A DNA stretch of 6,892 nucleotides from Firmicutes bacterium CAG:170 (GCA_000436735.1 FR887147.1:1-6892), one strand, 5' to 3'; numbered from the stretch's first letter, positions 1-5,745 are shown. The notes: generated by a model from the letters alone, not told the origin. Made by a program: numbers and translations.

Positions 1-154
1 CGCGCAGCCTGCGTTCCCGCCGCAGAGGCGGAAGCAGGGATATGCCCGCCGCGAGAACGGCTGCGGCCAGCACCGGCAGCGCGGAGGGCATCGTCAAAAC
101 AGAAAAGGCCGCCGCAGCGGCAAAAGCGGCCGCAAAAATCAGCAGCCTGCGCAT
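1..154 (-). CDS. Partial N-terminus of a polytopic membrane protein, probably ComEC/Rec2-like
   Basis: Only the first 51 codons are present; the gene continues beyond the left edge. The translation starts MRRLLIFAAAF and shows two hydrophobic helices (about residues 4-20 and 25-41) joined by a short turn, followed by an Arg-rich stretch (LRRERRLR). A short Arg start, paired helices and a basic cytoplasmic loop are typical of the N-terminus of ComEC/Rec2 channel proteins, which carry single-stranded DNA across the membrane in natural transformation. No diagnostic ComEC motif lies within this fragment, so another membrane protein remains possible. The ATG overlaps the TAA of the upstream XRE regulator by one base (TAATG), so translation is probably coupled and both would be made from the promoter at 382-410. 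I see no separate ribosome binding site that would favour another start. Confidence 0.5.
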   Translation of the reverse strand, partial: MRRLLIFAAAFAAAAAFSVLTMPSALPVLAAAVLAAGISLLPPLRRERRLR

Positions 155-357
155 TACTTTTTCTCTCCCAAGCCAAGCAGATAGTCCGTCGTCACGCCGT
201 AATACTCAGACAGCTTCACCAGCGCCCAGACCGGGATCTCGCGTTCGCCGAGCTCATAGCGGCGATAGACGCTTCTCTGCATATGCAGCATATCCGCGAT
301 CTCCTGCTGGGTCTTGTCGTGATCCTCACGCACGTCGCGGATCCTCTGAAAATACAT
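154..357 (-). CDS. XRE/Cro-type helix-turn-helix transcriptional regulator, 67 aa
   Basis: This is a single-domain DNA-binding protein of 67 residues, the size of a minimal Cro/C1-type HTH. It begins MYFQRIRDVRED. The helix-turn-helix lies at about residues 16-37 (TQQEIADMLHMQ, then RSVYRRYELGER), followed by a C-terminal helix and the family-typical ending SEYYGVTTDYLLGL (residues 50-63). There is no sensor or membrane domain. The frame is open further upstream, but the start at 357 is preferred: a Shine-Dalgarno-like GGGGTGAT (plus-strand 361-368) precedes it, and the next in-frame ATG (396) lies upstream of the predicted transcription start. The stop overlaps the start of the ComEC-like gene, so the regulator is probably cotranscribed with it. 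A palindrome over its -10 box suggests autoregulation. The target genes are unknown. Confidence 0.88.
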   Translation of the reverse strand: MYFQRIRDVREDHDKTQQEIADMLHMQRSVYRRYELGEREIPVWALVKLSEYYGVTTDYLLGLGEKK

Positions 358-374
358 GGCATCACCCCACGCGG

Positions 375-398
375 AGATGATACCATACGGCGTCATCT
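375..398. promoter_or_regulatory. Imperfect palindrome over the XRE promoter, candidate operator
   Basis: A 24-base dyad has 6-base perfect outer arms, AGATGA (375-380) and TCATCT (393-398). Nine of the twelve opposed positions are complementary. It covers the predicted -10 box at 382-387. Cro/C1-type repressors bind dyads of about this size as dimers, so this is a candidate autoregulatory operator. Binding is inferred from placement and symmetry only. Confidence 0.4.
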
Positions 399-410
399 TC
401 GGTTGCGCAA
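382..410 (-). promoter_or_regulatory. Predicted sigma-A promoter of the XRE regulator unit
   Basis: Read on the minus strand, TTGCGC (405-410) and TATGGT (382-387) are separated by 17 bases. The -35 box is weak (TTG only) and the -10 box matches four of six consensus bases. Transcription would start near 375, about 18 bases ahead of the ATG at 357, which fits the short leader and the ribosome binding site. The position is plausible but the match is moderate. Confidence 0.45.
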
Positions 411-450
411 TGGCTCCAAACGGTCTCATTTTTCGACCTGCTTCGGCATG

Positions 451-486
451 GGATAAAAGAAAAGCGCCTGCAAAAGCAGGCGCTTT
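451..486 (-). terminator. Rho-independent terminator of the Cys-rich protein gene
   Basis: A perfect 11-base-pair stem (AAAGCGCCTGC at 461-471 with GCAGGCGCTTT at 476-486) closes a 4-base loop. On the minus strand it is followed by a T-rich tract (TCTTTTATCC). It lies 35 bases past the stop codon at 521. On the plus strand the stem is followed by GGGAAA and no gene precedes it, so minus-strand function is clear. Confidence 0.9.
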
Positions 487-520
487 GGGAAATATCCTGT
501 AAGGCTGTGCAGATGACTGG

Positions 521-1072
521 TTACTCCGCGCTGCCGTCCTTCTGACCGGCAATGTGGATCTCAATGGCCGTGTCCTCCGGCTCTGCGGGCGTCTGCTCGG
601 GCTTCTCGCAGCAGCAGTGCTCCTCGGCAGGCGCTTCCTCAGGCTTTGCACAGCAGCAGGTCTCCTCAGCGGGCGCGTCCTCGGTCGTGCCGCAGCAGCA
701 TCCGCAGCCGGTCTCTTTCTCGGCGGGTTCGCTCTCCTCGGCAGGCTCCTCCGCGGCTTCCTTAGCCTCGGGCTCCTCGGAGGCGCGCAGCTGCTCGATA
801 CGGTCGCGCAGCTCGGCGATCAGTGCGTTGGATTCGTCGATCTTGTGGCACCACGGCAGATATTCCGCGCTGTCCATCTCCTCGCCCACGGCGTAGTCGC
901 GGTAGTAGAGCTGGCCCAGCTGCTGCTGCGCCTTGCGGATCTTATCCTCCTCGGCGTAGATCGCAATATTCGCCTTTGCAATGGATGCCAGCTGAACAGC
1001 CTTGTCCTTCGCAGCCATCGCCGTTTCGATGGCAAAATTCTTTGCATGTTCCAGATTTTCCGCGAAATTCAT
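521..1072 (-). CDS. Unrecognised acidic helical protein with Cys-triplet repeat tail, 183 aa
   Basis: I do not recognise this protein as a named family. Residues 1-60 are Ala/Lys-rich and predicted helical (MNFAENLEHAKNFAIETAM), and residues 78-100 (ESNALIAELRDRIEQLRA) look like a coiled coil. The layout recalls Firmicutes proteins in which a helical N-terminus precedes a C-terminal zinc ribbon, but here the ribbon is absent. Instead, a Glu/Ala/Pro-rich linker (residues 98-121) leads to CGCCCG (124-128 being GCCCG) and three 14-residue repeats headed by CCC at residues 125-127, 139-141 and 153-155. There is no signal peptide or membrane segment, so it is probably cytoplasmic. The clustered cysteines suggest metal or thiol chemistry, which is inference. 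The start is supported by AAAGGAG (1081-1087), 8 bases upstream. The gene has its own strong promoter and terminator. Read-through from lgt is also possible, because no terminator lies between them. Confidence 0.85.
   Translation of the reverse strand: MNFAENLEHAKNFAIETAMAAKDKAVQLASIAKANIAIYAEEDKIRKAQQQLGQLYYRDYAVGEEMDSAEYLPWCHKIDESNALIAELRDRIEQLRASEEPEAKEAAEEPAEESEPAEKETGCGCCCGTTEDAPAEETCCCAKPEEAPAEEHCCCEKPEQTPAEPEDTAIEIHIAGQKDGSAE
575..700 (-). repeat. Three in-frame 42-base tandem repeats encoding CCC-headed 14-residue units
   Basis: Three consecutive units span residues 125-138, 139-152 and 153-166 of the Cys-rich protein: CCCGTTEDAPAEET, CCCAKPEEAPAEEH and CCCEKPEQTPAEPE. The period is exactly 14 residues (42 bases), with units at 659-700, 617-658 and 575-616. 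Cys-Cys-Cys and PAE are fixed in all three units and the rest has diverged, so they look like old in-frame duplications kept by selection rather than a fresh slippage tract. Confidence 0.85.
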
Positions 1073-1080
1073 AATATGAA

Positions 1081-1087
1081 CTCCTTT
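1081..1087 (-). promoter_or_regulatory. Ribosome binding site of the Cys-rich protein gene
   Basis: AAAGGAG on the minus strand lies 8 bases before the ATG at 1072. It fixes this start for a gene that homology cannot anchor. Confidence 0.8.
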
Positions 1088-1107
1088 CTTGCTTTTTATT
1101 TGTGACT

Positions 1108-1135
1108 ATTATAATCCTTCGCGCGGATTTGTGAA
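1108..1135 (-). promoter_or_regulatory. Strong sigma-A promoter of the Cys-rich protein gene
   Basis: On the minus strand, TTCACA (1130-1135, five of six consensus bases) and a perfect TATAAT (1108-1113) are separated by 16 bases. Transcription would start near 1101, giving a leader of about 29 bases that contains the AAAGGAG site. It sits in the 91-base gap after lgt, so this gene can be expressed independently of the upstream operon. Confidence 0.8.
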
Positions 1136-1163
1136 GCGGATTTTTCCTCAATTTGCAGAAAAT

Positions 1164-2051
1164 TCACATATTCTCCGATTCCGGCGTATCCGGCTGCGGT
1201 GCCTCCGCCTCCGCCTGTTTTCTGCGGTTGACGTAGAGCGTCTCCGGTGTGGGACGGCGCTTCACCCGCACCCACACGATCACGCCGGCCGACACGACGA
1301 AGAACACGGCCGCCAGCAGCTGGCTGACGCGGATGCCGGTCGAGAAAAGATAGAGGCTGTCCGTGCGCAGGCCCTCGATCCATGCTCTTCCAAGGCCGTA
1401 CCACGCCATGTAGAGCAGGAACACCTCGCCGTCGAATTTTCTCCGCTTCGAGTAGATGTGCAGCCCGATGAAGCCGATCAGGTTCCATGCCGATTCATAG
1501 AGGAAGGTAGGATGGTAATAGACCACCTCTCCGTTGGCCTCGACAAGGCCCATCTTCAAAAAGCAGTCCGTCACGGCGCCGTGCGCCTCGCGGTTCATGA
1601 AGTTGCCCCAGCGGCCGCAGAACTGGCCGATGATGACCGCCATCGCCGCCAGATCGAGCAGCACGGTCGCAGGGATCTTTTTCACCTTCGCCACGACCAG
1701 CAGCGTCAGCGCGCCGCCGATAATGCCGCCGTAGATGGCGAGTCCGCCCTCCCAGATGTAAAGCACGGAGATCGGATCGTCCCTGTATAGCTCCCAGTAG
1801 AAGATGCAGTAGTAGGCTCTGGCGCAGATCACGCCAATGGGCACCGCCCAGAGCACCATGTCCAGCACGTCGTCCTGCGTGATGCCGAAGTCCTTTGCGC
1901 GGTACATCATGTACAGCACGGCCAGCAGGAAGCCCGCCGCGATGATGATGCCGTACCAGTAAATGCTTTTCCCGAATACCGTAAAGGCGACGGGATCCGG
2001 ATCGACCGTGATCCCCAGATTCGGGAAGGTGATCGGAGACGCGAGAAACAT
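1164..2051 (-). CDS. lgt: Prolipoprotein diacylglyceryl transferase Lgt
   Basis: Lgt is an inner-membrane enzyme that transfers diacylglycerol from phosphatidylglycerol to the lipobox cysteine of prelipoproteins, the first step of lipoprotein maturation. The 295-residue length is normal. Family landmarks appear in order: YWYG (31-34), the Gly-rich segment GGLAIYGGIIGG (102-113), the signature GRWGNFMNREAHG (146-158) with R147 and N150, HPTFLYE (180-186), and YGLGRAWIEGLRTDSL (218-233) with R222 and E226, the position of the conserved C-terminal Arg. About seven hydrophobic segments are visible. Residues 263-295 form a charged cytoplasmic tail rich in Arg, Glu and Pro that is not part of the catalytic core. 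The start follows a purine-rich AGAGGGGGT. The gene begins 6 bases after the M16 peptidase stop, so it is almost certainly cotranscribed with the M16 pair. Confidence 0.97.
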   Translation of the reverse strand: MFLASPITFPNLGITVDPDPVAFTVFGKSIYWYGIIIAAGFLLAVLYMMYRAKDFGITQDDVLDMVLWAVPIGVICARAYYCIFYWELYRDDPISVLYIWEGGLAIYGGIIGGALTLLVVAKVKKIPATVLLDLAAMAVIIGQFCGRWGNFMNREAHGAVTDCFLKMGLVEANGEVVYYHPTFLYESAWNLIGFIGLHIYSKRRKFDGEVFLLYMAWYGLGRAWIEGLRTDSLYLFSTGIRVSQLLAAVFFVVSAGVIVWVRVKRRPTPETLYVNRRKQAEAEAPQPDTPESENM

Positions 2052-2057
2052 ATTGCT

Positions 2058-3341
2058 TTACCCCCTCTGCTCATTCGCCGGTTCAATGACCGAGAGCGCT
2101 GCCCGCTCTTTTTTGACGTTTTCCCGCACGAAAAGTTCCACATCCTCCGGCGTGACCGCATGGAACAGCGCCGGATAGTCCAGATACTCCACACCCTCGA
2201 AGCCGCAGCTGCACATGGCGTAGCAGACGCCCTCGAAGCTGTCGAGGTCGCGTGTGCGCCGCCCGAGCATGGACTTTTTCAGCCGCTCGAACTGCGCCCG
2301 GTCCACGCCCTCGCGCGCGACGCGCTCCGCCTCGGCAAGCAGCTCGTCGAGCACAAGCTCCGGCGTTTCGCTGTCGCCGGAGGCGACCAGCAGCGCAAGG
2401 CCCTTCATATGCTCAAAGTTGCAAGAGAAATCGGCATCGATCACGCCCTGCTCATACAGTCGCTGATAGAGCGCCGACGACTCTCCGACCAGCAGCTCCG
2501 CCGCAAGGTCGCCGATGATGTCCATGCGCTCCGCCTCCGTGCCGTCCTCTGCGGGCGGGCATTTGAAGCCGATCGCAAACGTCGGCATCGAGACCTCCAT
2601 TTTCTTTTTTACGGAGGTCTCGCGGCAGGCCATGTCCTCCGCCGCGCCGTAGTCACGGACGGCGCGCTTCTGCGCGCCCGCCGGCGTATACTGCTTCGCA
2701 AGCTCCGCAACGCGCTCCGCGTCCACGTCGCCGATCACACAGAGCATCATGTTTCCCGGATCGTAAAACGCCTTATGGCAGGCGTAAAGCGTCTCGGGCG
2801 TGATCTCCGCGATGCTCTCCACGCTTCCGCAGATCGGGATGCGCGCCGGATGGCGGCTGTACATCGCCGCGAACAGGTTCTCAAAGCACGCCGAATCGGC
2901 GTTGTCCTCATACATGCGGATCTCCTGCTCGATGATGCCGCGCTCCTTGTTCACGCTTTCGTCCGTGAAATACGGCGTCGTCACCATCCGCAGCAGGATT
3001 TTCAGGTTTTCTTCAAAGCAGTCGGTGCATTCGACATAATACGCCGTCATGGTGTAGTTCGTAAACGCATTGTTGCCGCCGCCGTATTCGGCGTACTGCT
3101 CCATGGCGTTTCCCTCCGGCAGATCGAACATCTTATGCTCCAGATAGTGCGCCACGCCCGCCGGAACGGCACAGTCCTTTCCCGCAAAGGAAAAGCGCAT
3201 ATCGATCGAGCCGAAGTCCGTCGCCAGAAACGCGAATTTTTTCGCAAAGCCAGGCCGCGGAATGACGCGGACGGTCAGTCCGTTCGGCAGCTTCTCTTCA
3301 AAATAGTGCTCGCCAAGAGCCGGAAAGTCTTTTCGGATCAT
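2058..3341 (-). CDS. yfmH: Catalytic M16 zinc metallopeptidase, YmfH/YfmH type (EF-P 5-aminopentanol modification-associated)
   Basis: This 427-residue protein has the two-lobed M16B (insulinase/pitrilysin-like) architecture. The inverted zinc motif HYLEH is at residues 65-69, and the distal zinc ligand is probably E140 in ERGIIEQEI (133-141), so the peptidase looks active. The C-terminal lobe lacks the usual Arg and Tyr substrate-contact pair: LYQRLYEQGVIDADF (291-305) has Tyr and Ala/Asp at the aligned places. Homologues in Bacillus subtilis (ymfH, written YfmH in some databases) have been connected with the 5-aminopentanol modification of elongation factor P. The substrate here is unknown. 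The ATG overlaps the stop of the upstream M16 partner by 4 bases (ATGA), with AAAGGAG seven bases ahead inside that gene, so the two are translationally coupled. That fits an obligate heterodimer. The protein has no signal peptide and should be cytoplasmic. Confidence 0.9.
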   Translation of the reverse strand: MIRKDFPALGEHYFEEKLPNGLTVRVIPRPGFAKKFAFLATDFGSIDMRFSFAGKDCAVPAGVAHYLEHKMFDLPEGNAMEQYAEYGGGNNAFTNYTMTAYYVECTDCFEENLKILLRMVTTPYFTDESVNKERGIIEQEIRMYEDNADSACFENLFAAMYSRHPARIPICGSVESIAEITPETLYACHKAFYDPGNMMLCVIGDVDAERVAELAKQYTPAGAQKRAVRDYGAAEDMACRETSVKKKMEVSMPTFAIGFKCPPAEDGTEAERMDIIGDLAAELLVGESSALYQRLYEQGVIDADFSCNFEHMKGLALLVASGDSETPELVLDELLAEAERVAREGVDRAQFERLKKSMLGRRTRDLDSFEGVCYAMCSCGFEGVEYLDYPALFHAVTPEDVELFVRENVKKERAALSVIEPANEQRG

Positions 3342-4600
3342 GCTTCGGCTCCTTTCAGAAAATAGATCGTGTCGAGCGTCAGCCGCTTCGCGGCCGCCGC
3401 GGCCTCCTGCTTCGTAATGTCTTCGATCTTCTTTGCCAACGCGTCCAGCGTCCCGTCCAGTCCGGCGGCGGCGTTTCCGATATAGAAATCGTCGAGCCGT
3501 CCGGGGCTGTCGGCGGCGCTTTTCAGCTCGGAGAGAATATAGCGCTTCGCGGAGTCGAATTCATAGTCGGAGATATTGCCCGCGCGGCACTGCTCGAGCT
3601 GATTCAGAATTTCCTTCTTCGCCGTCTCATAATTGGCCGTCTCGATGCCGGAGGAGACGAGCATCACGCCCTTGAACTTCTCCACGGAGGAGCCTGCGTA
3701 ATAGCACAGTGACATCTCCTCGCGCACCTTGGTAAAGAGCTTGCTCGTCGCGCCGCCGCCGAAAATGGCGTTCATCATCAGCAGCGCCGGATAGCCCTCG
3801 TCCGCCGCCGTGCAGCCGGTACGAAGTCCGATGGCAAGCTTTCCCTGCGCAACGTCCATCGTCTCGACCTTCTCGCGCACTGCCTCCGCCCGCTCCACAA
3901 CGCTCGTTCCGACCGCCGTGCATACTCCGCGCGGCAGCTCCTTCAGCGCCTCGCGGAAGGCCTCCGCCGCGTCCGCCGCCGTTTTTCTGCCCATGTAGAA
4001 GATCTCCACGCGCGAATGCGCCAGAATTTCATTGTAATGCGCAAAAAGGCTCCGCTCGTCCTCGCGCTCCACGTCCTCCAGCTCGCCAAGCCGCGCAATG
4101 CCGTAGGCCTCGCCGGCGCACATCGTCCCCAGCAGCTGCGAGACCGCATAGCTGCGCTTGTTGTTGATGCGCGACTCGATGGCGTTGGCAAGGTTGCGCT
4201 TTTCGCTCCTGACCACATCCGCGCGGAAGCAGCCGTTTTCCAGCTTCGGGTGCAGCAGCGTATGGCTCACGAAGTCCAGCACTTCGGAGAATACCGGCTC
4301 CCCCGCAAGCGCGTCCTCGATATAGTCGGCGAAAAAGCCCGTCATCTGCATCTCGCCCTTTTTCCGCACCAGCGTGCCGACACTTGCTCCATAAAGCTCG
4401 TCAAGGCGCGCAGAAATGACGCGGATATCGGGCCAGCGTTCGCTTCCGCGCAGCAGGACGCTCGGGATCAGCGCGTTGGCCGACGCCTCCTCCCGGCGCA
4501 TCGGCCGCAGGAGATTGACGCTGAAGCAGCCGGTCTTGAATTTATCCGTCTGCACGGAGGTCAGAAAGACATCCGGCAGGATCTCGATTCGATTGTCCAT
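3338..4600 (-). CDS. yfmF: Non-catalytic M16 family protein, YmfF/YfmF type, partner of the M16 peptidase
   Basis: This is a 420-residue M16-fold protein without a zinc site: the segment equivalent to HxxEH (ALIPSVLLRGSERWPD, residues 43-58) has no His pair. The C-terminal lobe keeps family features, namely the Gly-rich loop IFGGGATSKLF (279-289) followed by R293 and Y300/Y301, the usual substrate-contact residues. This suggests a structural or substrate-binding subunit for the adjacent active peptidase, as in other M16B heterodimers. The start at 4600 is chosen over the upstream in-frame ATG at 4642. AAAGGAAG (4606-4613) precedes 4600 with good spacing, 4642 has no ribosome binding site, and the predicted -10 box lies between the two, so a transcript would not contain the longer start. 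Homologues are associated with EF-P 5-aminopentanol modification in Bacillus; the exact role here is not shown by the sequence. Confidence 0.88.
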   Translation of the reverse strand: MDNRIEILPDVFLTSVQTDKFKTGCFSVNLLRPMRREEASANALIPSVLLRGSERWPDIRVISARLDELYGASVGTLVRKKGEMQMTGFFADYIEDALAGEPVFSEVLDFVSHTLLHPKLENGCFRADVVRSEKRNLANAIESRINNKRSYAVSQLLGTMCAGEAYGIARLGELEDVEREDERSLFAHYNEILAHSRVEIFYMGRKTAADAAEAFREALKELPRGVCTAVGTSVVERAEAVREKVETMDVAQGKLAIGLRTGCTAADEGYPALLMMNAIFGGGATSKLFTKVREEMSLCYYAGSSVEKFKGVMLVSSGIETANYETAKKEILNQLEQCRAGNISDYEFDSAKRYILSELKSAADSPGRLDDFYIGNAAAGLDGTLDALAKKIEDITKQEAAAAAKRLTLDTIYFLKGAEA

Positions 4601-4605
4601 AATTT

Positions 4606-4613
4606 CTTCCTTT
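4606..4613 (-). promoter_or_regulatory. Ribosome binding site that decides the start of the M16 operon
   Basis: AAAGGAAG on the minus strand ends 5 bases before the ATG at 4600. The competing ATG at 4642 is preceded by a sequence with no Shine-Dalgarno match, so this site supports the shorter protein. Confidence 0.75.
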
Positions 4614-4630
4614 GCCTGTTGATAGACTGT

Positions 4631-4659
4631 ATTATACTCCATCCGCGCCGAAAAGTAAA
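4631..4659 (-). promoter_or_regulatory. Predicted sigma-A promoter of the M16-lgt operon
   Basis: On the minus strand, TTTACT (4654-4659, four of six consensus bases) and a perfect TATAAT (4631-4636) are spaced by 17 bases. The predicted transcription start near 4624 leaves a leader of about 24 bases before the ATG at 4600. Its -35 box stands 7 bases from that of the divergent prmA promoter. Confidence 0.75.
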
Positions 4660-4666
4660 ATATCTC

Positions 4667-4695
4667 TTGTTATTCTCCCGGAATTCATGTAAAAT
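4667..4695 (+). promoter_or_regulatory. Predicted sigma-A promoter of prmA
   Basis: TTGTTA (4667-4672, four of six) and TAAAAT (4690-4695, five of six) are spaced by 17 bases. Transcription would start near 4702, giving a leader of about 60 bases that opens with a strong hairpin. Confidence 0.7.
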
Positions 4696-4700
4696 ATATG

Positions 4701-4733
4701 GGTAGCACTGCGCCCTTCCGGCGCGGTGCCGCC
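4701..4733 (+). other. Stem-loop at the predicted 5' end of the prmA transcript
   Basis: Positions 4705-4714 pair with 4720-4729 in a 10-base-pair stem (one G-U pair) around a 5-base loop, CTTCC. Three further pairs (4701-4703 with 4731-4733) form beyond a single mismatch. No T-tract follows, so it is not a terminator. Because the transcript is predicted to begin at about 4702, this would be a 5'-terminal hairpin, which in Firmicutes can stabilise mRNA. Its function is inferred. Confidence 0.55.
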
Positions 4734-4761
4734 AACAGATTTCCTTTCGGGAGGCATTGTC

Positions 4762-5733
4762 ATGCAGTGGATCGAAGTGACCGTCAAGACCACCTCCGCC
4801 GCGATCGAGCTGGTCGCCGAGCGTCTGACGGTTCTGGGCTTTGACAGCTTTATTATAGACGATCAGGAGGAATTCCATGAATTTCTCGATCAGAACCGTC
4901 AGTATTGGGACTATGTGGACGAGGAGCTGGAGCGGCAGATGACCGGTCTGTCGCAGATCCGGCTTTATCTGGAGGACGGCCCCGCCGCCCCGGAGACCGT
5001 CAGCCAGCTCCGCGATCAGCTTTCCGCGCTGCGCGCGCAGTATCCCGGCGTAGATTTCGGTACGCTTGAGGTCGCGCTGGCCAACGTCCGCGACGAGGAC
5101 TGGGAAAACAGCTGGAAGCAGTATTATCAGCCGCTGCCCATCGGTGAGCGGCTTCTGGTCGTGCCGCAGTGGCTCTCGCCGGAGAATCCGGAGCACCGCA
5201 TCCCCGTTCTGCTCGACCCCGGCATGATCTTCGGCACCGGCGCGCACGCCTCCACGCAGATGTGCATGCGGGAGCTGGAACGCACGATCCGCGGCGGCGA
5301 GCGTGTGCTTGATCTCGGCAGCGGCAGCGGCATCCTCTCGATCACCGCGCTGCTGCTCGGCGCAAAGACCGCCGTCGGCGTGGATATCGACCCGAAGGCG
5401 GAGGACATCGCCCGTGAGAACGCCGCCATCAACGCGCTGTATGCCGACCGCTTCACCGCCGTCACCGGCGACGTGATCGGCGACCGGGCCATGATGGAGC
5501 GCCTCGGAGACGGCTATGACATCGTGCTGGCCAATATCGTCGCGGATGTCATTATTCCGCTCAGCCCCGTCGTGCCGCATTTCCTGACAAAGGAGGGCGT
5601 ATTCATCTGCTCCGGCATTCTCGATACGCGCTTTGACGAGGTCTCTGCCGCCATCGAGCGCGCCGGAATGCGCATCGTCTCGTCCGACCGTCAGGAGGAC
5701 TGGCGGCGGATCACCGCCATGCGCGCAGAGTAA
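4762..5733 (+). CDS. prmA: Ribosomal protein L11 methyltransferase PrmA
   Basis: PrmA is a cytoplasmic S-adenosylmethionine-dependent enzyme that methylates amino groups of ribosomal protein L11. The 323-residue protein shows the N-terminal L11-recognition domain (MQWIEVTVKT, residues 1-70), the linker WENSWKQYYQPLPIGERL (114-131) and the family signature LDPGMIFGTGAHASTQM (151-167). These are followed by a Rossmann methyltransferase core: motif I VLDLGSGSG (182-190), the acidic strand end GVDIDP (206-211), and the substrate-loop motif LANIVADVI (256-264). Motif I has Ser where many relatives have Cys. The frame is open upstream to 4726, but the ATG at 4762 is preferred because GGGAGG (4749-4754) stands 7 bases ahead and MQWIEV is the normal family start. 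The next gene follows after 12 bases, so the two form an operon. Confidence 0.96.
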   Translation: MQWIEVTVKTTSAAIELVAERLTVLGFDSFIIDDQEEFHEFLDQNRQYWDYVDEELERQMTGLSQIRLYLEDGPAAPETVSQLRDQLSALRAQYPGVDFGTLEVALANVRDEDWENSWKQYYQPLPIGERLLVVPQWLSPENPEHRIPVLLDPGMIFGTGAHASTQMCMRELERTIRGGERVLDLGSGSGILSITALLLGAKTAVGVDIDPKAEDIARENAAINALYADRFTAVTGDVIGDRAMMERLGDGYDIVLANIVADVIIPLSPVVPHFLTKEGVFICSGILDTRFDEVSAAIERAGMRIVSSDRQEDWRRITAMRAE

Positions 5734-5738
5734 GGAGG
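5732..5738 (+). promoter_or_regulatory. Ribosome binding site fixing a TTG start
   Basis: AAGGAGG overlaps the prmA stop codon and ends 7 bases before TTG at 5746. The near-consensus site and its correct spacing decide this unusual start, because no ATG lies near the N-terminal membrane segment. Confidence 0.8.
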
Positions 5739-5745
5739 CGTTTTC

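Noticed and set aside
358..651. Upstream in-frame extension of the XRE regulator to 165 residues
   Set aside because: The added part is Arg/Ser-rich, runs through the terminator at 451-486 and into the neighbouring gene, and lies upstream of the predicted promoter. The 67-residue form is a complete HTH protein.
590..700. CAG/CTC-rich tract considered as a microsatellite or CRISPR-like array
   Set aside because: The periodicity is exactly 42 bases in frame with a gene, units are diverged and there are no spacers, so it is a coding repeat.
554..1105. A 183-codon Leu/Gly-rich open frame on the plus strand opposite the Cys-rich gene
   Set aside because: The minus-strand gene has a consensus promoter, ribosome binding site and terminator. 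The plus frame has none of these and its Leu-rich composition mirrors Glu/Ala codons read in reverse.
2160..3365. A 401-codon open frame on the plus strand opposite the catalytic M16 gene
   Set aside because: It is an antisense shadow of a gene whose HYLEH motif and family pattern are certain; its translation is Arg/His/Ala-rich with no known domain.
4705..4729. Hairpin before prmA considered as a terminator or riboswitch
   Set aside because: There is no T-tract on either strand after the stem, and the leader is too short and simple for a known riboswitch class, so it is reported only as a 5' stem-loop.
4726..4761. Twelve-residue upstream extension of PrmA
   Set aside because: It would be translated from inside the 5' hairpin and has no ribosome binding site, while the ATG at 4762 has GGGAGG and gives the normal family N-terminus.
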